Positions 1 to 7,238 are shown, counted from the first letter of the stretch. The stretch is DNA of 7,321 nucleotides from an uncultured Ignavibacteriota bacterium (GCA_937959065.1 CALGOI010000278.1:1-7321), one strand, 5' to 3'. Program-made: numbers and translations. Notes: a model not told the origin generated them from the letters alone.

Positions 1-1336
1 ACTTTTCCAGCTGGTTATAATAATCGTTCAATACATCTACAAACAAAAGAACTGTCTTGTCGTCAATATCGACGTCCCTGTCGTAAAACAGATCCTTCAA
101 ATAATCTGCGGCTTCTTTCCAGTTATCAAAATCTTTCAGAATTCTGAATGACTCGTGCATTAAGTGTTTATTACCATTGTAAACTACCTGGCAAATCGAA
201 CTCAATTCGCCCGTCTTAAACAACCGTCCTACTGATTTCTTTTCAATATCGAGATTTGACTCACTTATCACATGTGTTGGCAGAGTCATCTTATACGGTC
301 TATCAATCGTCTCTTTTTTATCATCCTCTTCCTGCTCAGCAACTTTATCGGTTTCTAAATCTTTTTGTGAAGGGATCGGCTCCTGTTCTATACCTGTTGT
401 CTCTTCTTGCTCAATTATTTCATCTTTATCTTCATCATAATCCCTGCTTACTGTATCCTCCCACTTCTTAAAATCTACCACTATTACTTCATCTTCCTTA
501 TCGTCGACTCCTTCGTTTTCAATTTCTTCTTTCTCTTTGAGTTCGACTTCAACCTCTTCTTTTCCCATGCTCTCCTCATCATCAGGGACAATACTTTCAA
601 CCTCTATTATCTCTTGCTTTATTTCCTCGTCAGACTCCTTCTTATCTATTTCGTCTTTCTTCTCGATTGCAGGAGCATATTTTTCAGTCATTATTTTAAT
701 GACATCTTTTAGTTCTAGCTCTGTCTCATCCTCCAGCCCTTCGACTACATCGAATTTTTTAAGCACATCGGAATAACCTTTATCTTCCAGGAATGTGCGT
801 ATAAATAAGAAAGGCACACTGCTGCTGAGATTTACATCAGCGGGATCTTTCTCTACCATTCTGAATATCTGTATAAAGAAATTTTTTACCTTTACACCGG
901 ATATGTTAGTCATGAGCTTCTCATGAAGCTTATCGTTCGCTTCATCAATAAACCTGATCACCTTCTCTTTAGTTATCACTACAAGAGAGTTCTCTTCAAT
1001 GTAGTTTATAATAAAATCGATATAAAATCTGTAAAATGTAAATATCCCGGTCCGGTTCATAATCACTTCTGTCTGTTGAGAGTCATACTTGCTGAACAAA
1101 TAACTCAGCAATGTCCACTTGGGCCTTATGGTATAATTTATGTTTAACTTGACAGATTTGGTGAGTAATTCGGAAAATTCCGTACCGGTAAGCTTGCTCT
1201 CCATCCTCTCCTGGATGTAACGCTTAACTAAGGGCGATAATTTGGATTTCTTTATGTCGGATTTGGAAATGTCATCCTCTTTATCGATCTTAGTTCGCTC
1301 AATTTTGATCTTTGATTCGACAAATTTTTCTAGCAT
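1..1336 (-). CDS. Uncharacterised protein with long acidic linker, C-terminus cut by window edge
   Basis: The minus strand is open from an ATG at 1336 to the left edge with no stop, giving 445 visible residues. I do not recognise the family. Residues 1-215 are mixed basic and hydrophobic and look helical, with an aromatic patch at about 98-113. Residues about 223-345 are a low-complexity linker rich in Glu, Asp and Lys, probably disordered. From about 350 the sequence becomes ordered again, with a Trp- and Tyr-containing helical segment (WKEAADYLKDLFYDRD near 406-421). There is no signal peptide and no clear transmembrane segment, so a cytoplasmic location is likely. The start is the first ATG after an in-frame TAA at 1379-1381; the 14 codons between contain no usual start codon, and no Shine-Dalgarno sequence is visible. 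It follows sdhB by 67 bp on the same strand and may be in the same operon or have its own promoter. The coding call is firm; the function is unknown. Confidence 0.85.
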   Translation of the reverse strand, partial: MLEKFVESKIKIERTKIDKEDDISKSDIKKSKLSPLVKRYIQERMESKLTGTEFSELLTKSVKLNINYTIRPKWTLLSYLFSKYDSQQTEVIMNRTGIFTFYRFYIDFIINYIEENSLVVITKEKVIRFIDEANDKLHEKLMTNISGVKVKNFFIQIFRMVEKDPADVNLSSSVPFLFIRTFLEDKGYSDVLKKFDVVEGLEDETELELKDVIKIMTEKYAPAIEKKDEIDKKESDEEIKQEIIEVESIVPDDEESMGKEEVEVELKEKEEIENEGVDDKEDEVIVVDFKKWEDTVSRDYDEDKDEIIEQEETTGIEQEPIPSQKDLETDKVAEQEEDDKKETIDRPYKMTLPTHVISESNLDIEKKSVGRLFKTGELSSICQVVYNGNKHLMHESFRILKDFDNWKEAADYLKDLFYDRDVDIDDKTVLLFVDVLNDYYNQLEK

Positions 1337-1356
1337 TACGGGTATTGGAAATATTT

Positions 1357-1377
1357 CGCGGAAGTATAACCACCGCG
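1357..1377. repeat. Small GC-rich inverted repeat between sdhB and the next gene
   Basis: CGCGG (1357-1361) and CCGCG (1373-1377) are perfect inverted copies around an 11-base spacer, in the 67 bp gap after sdhB. In the minus-strand transcript this could fold into a short stem just before the downstream ATG. It is followed by an A/T mix rather than a clean U tract, so it is at best a weak terminator or an attenuating or stabilising hairpin. Confidence 0.35.
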
Positions 1378-1403
1378 TTTAGGTAAAATCTTTTTGTTTA
1401 CAG

Positions 1404-2114
1404 CTATAATCCCTGCGAGGTAATCTTCTTCTTTAGCTGGGAAATATGCCATGTTATGTTTATATCCTTTGGACAGGTCTCTATACAATTGAATATCGTA
1501 TGGCATCTCCATATTCCATCGGGTGTATCGAGTATGTCCAGCCGCTCCTCAGCACCTTCATCTCTTGTATCAAAAACGAATCTGTATGCCTTAAGTATTG
1601 CTGCCGGCCCGATATAGTTTTCGTTTGTCCACGTAGAAGGACAGCTGGTTGTACAGCATGCGCAGAGTATGCACTTTGCCGACTCGAACAGCTTCTCAGC
1701 ATCTTCATTCGACTGAAGTCTCTCACTATCCGGAGGAGGCGGTGAATTGTTTATAAGGTATGGCTTAACAACCTGGTACTTCGCAAAAAAGTCCGACATA
1801 TCCACAACAAGATCTTTGATGATCGGAAGAGAGGGCAGCGGCTCGACCACTATCGGCTTTCTCAGGTTCATATCCTTAAGAAGGAGTGAACAAGCAAGCC
1901 GGTTCTTGCCGTTTACTTTCATTCCGTCGCTGCCGCAGATTCCGTGTGCGCAGGAGCGCCTGAATGTAAGAGACCCGTCGAAATGCCACTTTATCTCATG
2001 CAATACATCCAGCAGTCTCATGTTCTCATTTACATCTTTCAAATGAAAATCCTGGAAATACGGTTTGTCATCCTTTTCCGGGTTGTACCTCTGTATCTTG
2101 AGTGTTATATCCAT
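1404..2114 (-). CDS. sdhB: Succinate dehydrogenase iron-sulfur subunit (SdhB)
   Basis: This is the electron-transfer subunit of complex II, which passes electrons from the SdhA flavin to quinone at the inner face of the cytoplasmic membrane. The 236 residues match the length of E. coli SdhB (238). The N-terminal ferredoxin domain has the [2Fe-2S] ligands C55, C60, D63 and C75; Asp as third ligand is also found in E. coli SdhB. The C-terminal domain has CILCACCTTSCP (148-159) and CHTIFNCIETCP (204-215), giving by family comparison [4Fe-4S] ligands C148, C151, C154, C214 and [3Fe-4S] ligands C158, C204, C210. The quinone-site motif after C158 reads PSTWTNENYIGP, one residue shorter than the E. 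coli PSFWWN form and with a single Trp. His205 matches the quinone-site His. The ATG at 2114 is 12 bp after the stop of the preceding secreted-protein gene, with only an A/T-rich leader and no Shine-Dalgarno sequence. The gene ends in TAG. Confidence 0.97.
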   Translation of the reverse strand: MDITLKIQRYNPEKDDKPYFQDFHLKDVNENMRLLDVLHEIKWHFDGSLTFRRSCAHGICGSDGMKVNGKNRLACSLLLKDMNLRKPIVVEPLPSLPIIKDLVVDMSDFFAKYQVVKPYLINNSPPPPDSERLQSNEDAEKLFESAKCILCACCTTSCPSTWTNENYIGPAAILKAYRFVFDTRDEGAEERLDILDTPDGIWRCHTIFNCIETCPKDINITWHISQLKKKITSQGL

Positions 2115-2126
2115 GTGAAAAAATTT

Positions 2127-2903
2127 TTATTTCAGGTTGTGTGTTTCCCTTAAAAAATTCTTAAACTTCTCTTTATTTGAACATTTATAATATTCATCAA
2201 TCAGCTCATATCCTTTGTCAGCTTCATTTATCGAGGCATAATCGAACACGATCGCCGCAAGGAAGCTTTGCACTTCCCCTGCCTCCGATCCCCAGTATTC
2301 ATCCTCTTTCTCAGGACAGTTATAATCCGGATATGACTGCACCATTTCTTTTTTAAACTCCACTATCTCCGCGTAAATTTCTTTCTTGAAATCCTCGTTA
2401 ACCATTTGCACACTTCCGTCTTTATAACCATATATCAGCATCGGGAATACGCTCCCCGCGAATGAAGTAAACTCATACGCGAATCCGACATACCCGCCCA
2501 CCAACTCAGTCTTCCCGTCACCATTCAGGTCTTTTGCTTCATAATAACTATCACCCCAGAAAATGCTGTCCGTAATACTGAATCCGCCATCGCTAAAGTT
2601 ACCTATATACATTATAAAACAGCAATGTGCTCCGCCTGTGTACTGCAGTATCAGTGCGCTTTTCTCACCGTTCCCTTTCAGGTCCTCGAAAGAGATGGAT
2701 TCAATTCGAAGATCCTCATCCAGAGTATATACCGTCTTCCCGTCTTTGTAAACGTTTAAAACCGATATGCCAAAGCCATCCGTTAAACTGTTTACTGTAA
2801 CAAATTCATATCCGTTATATGTATCCCTAATAGTATCAGCCTGGGCCGAAGCAGTATTGTAAATAAAAAGAACAATTAATAAAGCTGTTAACAATCTTAA
2901 CAT
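2127..2903 (-). CDS. Secreted GGAHCC-motif protein of unknown function, between sdhA and sdhB
   Basis: This 258-residue protein has a clear signal peptide: a hydrophobic stretch at residues 4-15 and a likely signal peptidase I site after ASA at residue 20, with no lipobox Cys. It should therefore be periplasmic or extracellular. Residues 90-95 read GGAHCC, and two Asp/Gly-rich loops flank it: DLKGNGEK (74-81) and DLNGDGKTEL (125-134). The second resembles the calcium-binding loops of FG-GAP/VCBS-type beta-propeller repeats. GGAHCC next to such loops occurs in other uncharacterised secreted bacterial proteins, as far as I recall. The C-terminal third is helical and charged, with Cys196 and Cys241 that could pair with Cys94 or Cys95. 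The ATG overlaps the sdhA stop codon by one base (TAATG), which points to translational coupling, and sdhB follows after 12 bp. I cannot assign a function; a role in complex II is not shown by the sequence. Confidence 0.9.
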   Translation of the reverse strand: MLRLLTALLIVLFIYNTASAQADTIRDTYNGYEFVTVNSLTDGFGISVLNVYKDGKTVYTLDEDLRIESISFEDLKGNGEKSALILQYTGGAHCCFIMYIGNFSDGGFSITDSIFWGDSYYEAKDLNGDGKTELVGGYVGFAYEFTSFAGSVFPMLIYGYKDGSVQMVNEDFKKEIYAEIVEFKKEMVQSYPDYNCPEKEDEYWGSEAGEVQSFLAAIVFDYASINEADKGYELIDEYYKCSNKEKFKNFLRETHNLK

Positions 2904-4660
2904 TAATACTTCCTCTCCATCGGCTGGTATCTCGTAACTGTCACCGGTTTATATTCTATTCTTACTCCGCCGCCGGGGTTCTGATATACAAATGTATGTT
3001 TCATCCAGTCCCGGTCGTTCCTTTCAGGGTAATCTTCTCTCGAATGAGCACCCCTGCTCTCAGTCCTGTTCAACGCGCTGTAAACCGTCGCTTCAGCCGT
3101 ATCGAGCAGGTTGCCAAGCTCGATTGCTTCTACCAGGTCAGTATTGAATACCTTTCCTTTATCCTGTACCTGTATATCCTTATACCTTTCTTTCAGCTCA
3201 CCTATTTTTCCTGCCGCGCTCTCGAGTGATTCCTTCGTCCTGAATACACCGCAGTCTCTCATCATAATATTCTGCATTTCGGTTCTTATATCGGCAATGT
3301 TCTCCTTCCCGTTCTTACTGAGCATTTCCTCTACAAGCTTTCTGGAATAGTCCGCGTCGGTTTCACTCACACCGGAATAATCGGCATTCTTCAAATATTC
3401 GGCTACTGCCTTACCGCCTCTTCGACCGAATACAACCAGATCGAGAAGCGAATTTGTACCGAGCCTGTTAGCGCCGTGAACTGACACACACGCGCACTCT
3501 CCTGCTGCATAAAATCCCTGCACGATATTACCCATCTCACTCATTAATACCCTGCAATCAACGTCCGTAGGAATACCGCCCATCTCATAGTGAGCAGTAG
3601 GCTGGATAGGTATCGGTTCTTCGGTCGGCTCAACTCCGAGATATGTCCTGGCAAAACCGGTGATCTCAGGCAGTTTACCGTCTATCACTTCCCTGCCCAG
3701 ATGAGACACATCAAGGTGAACATATTCCGTACCGTCACTTCCCATTATCCCTTTACCATCTCTTATCTCGGTGATAATAGCTCTCGATACCATATCCCTC
3801 GGAGCAAGATCCTTTACTGTGGGAGCGTAACGCTCCATGAATCTTTCACCTTCCTTATTCTTTAATATACCGCCTTCACCTCTGGCAGCTTCACTAACTA
3901 ATATACCCAGCCTCCATAGCCCTGTCGGGTGAAACTGGTAAAACTCCATATCTTCCAGAGGCAATCCCTTCTTATACACAAGCGCCATACCGTCACCGGT
4001 ACCCATATGTGCATTAGACGTTATCCTGAACATCCTGCCGCTGCCACCGGTCGCGAATAATACCGCCTTCGCGTGGAATATCGTTATCTCGCTTGTCGCA
4101 ATATCCATCGCTACAACACCCTTGCACTTTCCGTTCTCTATCAAAAGATCCGTCACGAAATACTCCGAGAAGAAATTGACCTGGTTCTTTATGCAGTTCT
4201 CATATAGTGTTTGTAGCATCACGTGCCCTGTTCTGTCTGCCGAGTAACACGCCCTTTTAACAGCTACTCTCTTCCCTGTCGGGTCGTTCGGATCGACCGG
4301 TCTTGTATGACCGCCGAAATTCCTCTGAGCGATCTTTCCTTCGGCGTTTCTTGAGAATGGCATTCCCATATGCTCCAGTTCCATAATTGCTCTTATCGCG
4401 TCCTTGCACATCACCTCGATACAATCCTGGTCCCCAAGATAATCACTTCCTTTTACTGTATCGAAAGCGTGGTTCTCCCAGGAGTCATCCTCCATATTCG
4501 ATAGCGCCGCGCAAACTCCGCCCTGCGCCGTACCCGTGTGCGACCTTGGCGGGAAAACTTTCGATATTACTGCGCAGGAATACTCTTTCGGTATTTCCAC
4601 CGCGGCTCTAAGGCCTGCGCCACCTGCGCCTACTATTACTACATCGTAATTTTTTATCAT
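2903..4660 (-). CDS. sdhA: Succinate dehydrogenase flavoprotein subunit (SdhA)
   Basis: This is the catalytic subunit of complex II (TCA cycle), oxidising succinate to fumarate. Its 585 residues are close to E. coli SdhA (588) and similar along the whole length. The FAD-binding Rossmann motif GAGGAG is at 11-16. His41 in RSHT is the expected covalent FAD attachment residue. Substrate and catalytic residues by family comparison are H244 (QFHPTG), R288 (LAPRD, the proton-shuttle Arg), H357 (TAHYEMGG) and R399 (ANRLGTNS). The C-terminal domain carries NRTESRGAHSREDYPERND at 531-549, typical of SdhA. The ATG at 4660 places the FAD motif at the usual distance from the N-terminus. It lies 21 bp after the protease gene, with no obvious Shine-Dalgarno sequence, and its TAA overlaps the next ATG by one base. 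No sdhC or sdhD lies next to it. The covalent His and the lineage-typical length favour succinate dehydrogenase, but a fumarate reductase role cannot be excluded from sequence alone. Confidence 0.97.
   Translation of the reverse strand: MIKNYDVVIVGAGGAGLRAAVEIPKEYSCAVISKVFPPRSHTGTAQGGVCAALSNMEDDSWENHAFDTVKGSDYLGDQDCIEVMCKDAIRAIMELEHMGMPFSRNAEGKIAQRNFGGHTRPVDPNDPTGKRVAVKRACYSADRTGHVMLQTLYENCIKNQVNFFSEYFVTDLLIENGKCKGVVAMDIATSEITIFHAKAVLFATGGSGRMFRITSNAHMGTGDGMALVYKKGLPLEDMEFYQFHPTGLWRLGILVSEAARGEGGILKNKEGERFMERYAPTVKDLAPRDMVSRAIITEIRDGKGIMGSDGTEYVHLDVSHLGREVIDGKLPEITGFARTYLGVEPTEEPIPIQPTAHYEMGGIPTDVDCRVLMSEMGNIVQGFYAAGECACVSVHGANRLGTNSLLDLVVFGRRGGKAVAEYLKNADYSGVSETDADYSRKLVEEMLSKNGKENIADIRTEMQNIMMRDCGVFRTKESLESAAGKIGELKERYKDIQVQDKGKVFNTDLVEAIELGNLLDTAEATVYSALNRTESRGAHSREDYPERNDRDWMKHTFVYQNPGGGVRIEYKPVTVTRYQPMERKY
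2909..2916 (-). promoter_or_regulatory. Possible Shine-Dalgarno inside the sdhA 3' end
   Basis: On the minus strand AGAGGAAG lies within the last codons of sdhA; its AGGA core ends 7 nt before the ATG of the secreted-protein gene at 2903. It is the clearest purine-rich ribosome-binding-like site in the window and fits the TAATG overlap. It also encodes the Glu-Arg-Lys end of SdhA, so it may be coincidental. Confidence 0.35.
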
Positions 4661-4681
4661 TACTTTATAAAGTTAAGAATA

Positions 4682-6277
4682 TTATTCGTCCATTTCTTTG
4701 ATTGCCTTGTAAAGTTTAAGCTTCTTCCCATTCTCATCCTGCGAATAAGTATATATTGACTTCATTTCCATATATGACAGTATCGCGTCGAGTTTTCTGC
4801 CCTCTCTAACCGCTATCATCCCAAGATAATAATGCAAATCGAGGTTATAAGCTGAGCTCCCGTATGAAGTCAGATATTTTTCATTCGCTTCTTCCAGTAT
4901 CTGCTTTGCTTTGGAATAATCTTTCCTGTCGTAATAGATCTCCCCCAGTTTCGCGTATGCCTGTGTATAGTTAGAGTCATACTTGATAGCCATGTTGAGA
5001 TTCTTTATGGAAGACTTCTTGTCGTTCATTTTGTCATACAGGTCGCCAATCTGGTAATATATAAAGGCATCGTTCGTATCCTGCTCAAGCATTTTATGAT
5101 AAAATGTCAGCGCCTTAGCATAATCCTTGCTCGATGAGTAAGCATCTGCAAGCGATGAAGACAGCGTATTTAATAAACTGTCCGACGTGAAATTTTCTCT
5201 TATCGTTTTGTAAAGCTCCTCCGCTTCAATGAAGTGGTCCGTGAAAACATACATATCCATTAAGTCCTGGTATACGTAAAAAGAATCCGGCCGCATTTCG
5301 ATGCACTTGTCATAATAGTTCTGCGCCTTCACGAAATTATTCTGATTAATAGAGTCCTGCTTTATGGCAAATGTATCCATAACAGTCATCGTATCCACCC
5401 ACTTTGAATAATACCAGTTATATGACAGCTTGCCCTTATAGCTCGATCCCAGCTTATAATTGGTTTTAAAGAGGTTATCCTCCAGTTTTAATCTCGCTTC
5501 TTCATCATTCTCCAGCTGGGCAAAATCCACTGAACTCTCCAGCTTCTTCAACGCATTTATTGAAGATGCAAAGTTCAGGTTTCCATAGAACCCATATGAA
5601 TAGGTAGTTATACCGATCACCTCGCCCTTCGCATTAAAAAGCGCGCCGCCGCTGTTGCCGGGTGAAATCGCAGCCGTTATCTGTATAACTTTATCGAACA
5701 CCTTCTCGATTGGCATGTACGTATATGGGTCGTTGAATGTCACCTTCTCTTCTTCGCGTATCGCAGCAACTATACCTTCCGATATAGTATACTCAAACCC
5801 AAGAGGACTGCCAATGGCGAATATGTTTTGACCCACTACCACATTATCTGAATTCCCCATCTTTACCACCGGGAATTTCCTCTCCTCGGGATTTCTCAAT
5901 CTCAACAATGCTATATCATTATTCTCATCTACTAGCAATAGATCGGCATCATAAAACACACCTTCACTTGTCTTTACAAGTATGCTGTCAATTGACTCGA
6001 CCACATGATAATTTGTCGCCACAATACCTTCGTCGCTTATTAAAAATCCGCTTCCGTTAAGGATCGTCGTATCACTGCTGTATGAATAAGTATAGTATGA
6101 AAAATAATCATTTGTGTGAAACCAGATGGAAACAAGCGCAGGCTTGTTCTTTTCGATAATCTGCTCCGCGTTCATCGGATCATCTGTCAACACCTTTTTG
6201 TCGCCGTTCTGCGCGTAAACTCCAATGCTGTTAAGAACGAATACAAAACCAAGTACTGCTAAAGTTATTACTCTCAA
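4682..6277 (-). CDS. Secreted trypsin-like (HtrA-type) serine protease with C-terminal TPR repeats
   Basis: This 531-residue protein has an N-terminal signal peptide (residues 1-22, likely cleavage after VYA), so it should act in the periplasm or outside. Residues about 40-245 form a trypsin-2/HtrA-type protease domain with the full triad: His91 (ATNYHVV), Asp121 (NNDIALLRL) and Ser209 (SPGNSGGAL). A Tyr/Ser-rich loop at 58-70 precedes GSGF. Family HtrA proteases usually carry PDZ domains after the protease; here none is seen. Instead about 310-510 holds several tetratricopeptide repeats, for example AKALTFYHKMLEQD (387-400), SSIKNLNMAIKYD (422-434) and KAKQILEEANEKY (456-468), which usually bind other proteins. 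The start is inferred to be TTG at 6277: an in-frame TAA lies four codons upstream, and the next internal Met is residue 35, beyond the signal peptide. The gene follows the crotonase by 34 bp and precedes sdhA by 21 bp. Substrates are unknown; protein quality control or regulated proteolysis is a family-based guess. Confidence 0.93.
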   Translation of the reverse strand: MRVITLAVLGFVFVLNSIGVYAQNGDKKVLTDDPMNAEQIIEKNKPALVSIWFHTNDYFSYYTYSYSSDTTILNGSGFLISDEGIVATNYHVVESIDSILVKTSEGVFYDADLLLVDENNDIALLRLRNPEERKFPVVKMGNSDNVVVGQNIFAIGSPLGFEYTISEGIVAAIREEEKVTFNDPYTYMPIEKVFDKVIQITAAISPGNSGGALFNAKGEVIGITTYSYGFYGNLNFASSINALKKLESSVDFAQLENDEEARLKLEDNLFKTNYKLGSSYKGKLSYNWYYSKWVDTMTVMDTFAIKQDSINQNNFVKAQNYYDKCIEMRPDSFYVYQDLMDMYVFTDHFIEAEELYKTIRENFTSDSLLNTLSSSLADAYSSSKDYAKALTFYHKMLEQDTNDAFIYYQIGDLYDKMNDKKSSIKNLNMAIKYDSNYTQAYAKLGEIYYDRKDYSKAKQILEEANEKYLTSYGSSAYNLDLHYYLGMIAVREGRKLDAILSYMEMKSIYTYSQDENGKKLKLYKAIKEMDE

Positions 6278-6311
6278 ATATCGTAGCTTTTAAATTTTTC
6301 CTTATTGTTGA

Positions 6312-7046
6312 TTATTTACCCTTCCACTCGGGTTTACGCTTCTCTACAAATGCTTTCATTCCTTCGAACTTATCATCGGTCGCAAACAGCAAATAAAAAT
6401 TCTTTCTCTCAAATTCCAATCCGCCTTCTATCGTCGTATCGAATGACTTCAGCACAGCTTCCTTTGCGAGCTGCACCGCAACAGTCGGCTTCGATGAGAT
6501 GTTCTTTGCGAGCTCAAGCGCTTCATCCAGGTAAACTTCATCCGGTACCACCCTTGTAACAAGTCCCGCGCTGTACATCTCATTTGCTGTCATCATCTTA
6601 CCTGTCAAAATCATCTCCATTGCCTTTGCTTTGCCGATTGCTTTGGTTAACCGCTGCGTTCCGCCGGCACCCGGTATAACAGCCAGGTTTATTTCCGGCT
6701 GACCAAACTTAGCTCCTTCGCCCGCAATTATCATGTCACAGGTCATCGCAAGTTCACATCCACCACCAAGCGCAAATCCGCTGACTGCAGCTACTATAGG
6801 TTTCTTGATCTTTCTTATCCTGTCCCATCGGGCGAACTGGTCTCTCAAAAGCATCTCGATCGCCGTTGCTTCTGCCATTTCCTTAATGTCAGCTCCGGCT
6901 GCAAATGCCTTCTGGTTGCCCGTAAGCACCATGCACCCGATATTATTATCCGTATCGAATGCCTCCAGTGCGGAAACCACTTCCTTCATTAGATCTATAT
7001 TCAGGGCATTTAAAACTTCAGGACGGTTTAGTTCGATCAGACCCAC
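6312..7046 (-). CDS. Enoyl-CoA hydratase (crotonase family), start uncertain
   Basis: It is predicted to add water across trans-2-enoyl-CoA to give 3-hydroxyacyl-CoA in the cytoplasm, in beta-oxidation or a related acyl-CoA route. The 244 residues from GTG at 7046 closely resemble mitochondrial short-chain enoyl-CoA hydratase ECHS1. Seen motifs are LNRPEVLNALN (6-16), the oxyanion-hole and CoA segment AFAAGADIKEM (47-57), GGGCELA with Glu98, and GQPEINLAVIPGAGGTQR with Glu118. These two Glu residues correspond to the catalytic pair of true hydratases (ECHS1 E144 and E164), and their 20-residue spacing is kept, so a real hydratase is more likely than an inactive or isomerase-only relative. The C-terminus (FATDDKFEGMKAFVEKRKPEWKGK) is complete and typical. 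The GTG start loses the first beta strand of the fold; the frame continues upstream with similar residues but without a usual start codon (see 7047-7115). It is the first supported gene of the cluster. Confidence 0.93.
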   Translation of the reverse strand: MGLIELNRPEVLNALNIDLMKEVVSALEAFDTDNNIGCMVLTGNQKAFAAGADIKEMAEATAIEMLLRDQFARWDRIRKIKKPIVAAVSGFALGGGCELAMTCDMIIAGEGAKFGQPEINLAVIPGAGGTQRLTKAIGKAKAMEMILTGKMMTANEMYSAGLVTRVVPDEVYLDEALELAKNISSKPTVAVQLAKEAVLKSFDTTIEGGLEFERKNFYLLFATDDKFEGMKAFVEKRKPEWKGK

Positions 7047-7115
7047 TTTTAAAGCGCTCCCGTTATCGACTTCGGATACCTTTATAAGTGAGTAAGTACC
7101 TGTATTTTAGCTCAT
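7047..7115 (-). other. Probable lost N-terminus of the crotonase, with in-frame ATG-AGC-TAA
   Basis: In the crotonase frame, codons upstream of the GTG read NTGTYSLIKVSEVDNGSALK, which aligns with the N-terminal strand of ECHS1 (FEYIIAEKRGKNNT before VGLIQLNRP). No ATG, GTG or TTG occurs in this stretch. The frame is closed by TAA at 7107-7109, and two codons before that, in the same frame, is an ATG at 7113-7115 (ATG AGC TAA). This could be a nonsense mutation at codon 3, a base error in the sequence, or a non-standard start inside the stretch (for instance at an ATA codon). Confidence 0.6.
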
Positions 7116-7223
7116 TAAAATCTGTGGAAATTAAGTTATATCAAAATTTAACCTTATTGCATTTTAAATATAATGAAATAGAGGGGAAATTGACTATTTA
7201 AACTCCTTTAAAATTCGGGGTTT

Positions 7224-7238
7224 CTACTTGATAAGTAG
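7224..7238. repeat. Short perfect inverted repeat (6 bp arms)
   Basis: CTACTT (7224-7229) and AAGTAG (7233-7238) are perfect inverted arms around a 3-base spacer. No U tract follows on either strand, so it is not a standard intrinsic terminator. It abuts the next inverted repeat with only one base between them. Confidence 0.45.

Noticed and set aside
52..66. Acidic DVDIDD stretch near the left edge as a calcium-binding loop
   Set aside because: It lacks the Gly and spacing of an EF-hand or dockerin-type loop and lies in a generally acidic protein.
256..776. Plus-strand open frames rich in Phe, Leu or Ser
   Set aside because: They are antisense to the acidic linker of the left-edge gene; the Ser/Phe richness is the reverse complement of Glu and Lys codons.
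1357..1377. Intrinsic terminator after sdhB
   Set aside because: The stem is only 5 bp with an 11-base loop and no U tract, so it is recorded only as an inverted repeat.
1924..1926. Missing Cys ligand in the SdhB [2Fe-2S] motif (Asp63) as a defect
   Set aside because: E. coli SdhB also has Asp as the third ligand, so this is a known functional variant.
1446..2153. Open plus-strand frames of 69-99 codons opposite sdhB
   Set aside because: They lie antisense to a gene with all Fe-S ligands intact, show no recognisable motif and are shadows of its codon pattern.
6733..7095. A 120-codon plus-strand open frame opposite the crotonase
   Set aside because: The minus strand carries a clear hydratase with catalytic Glu residues; the antisense frame has no known motif.
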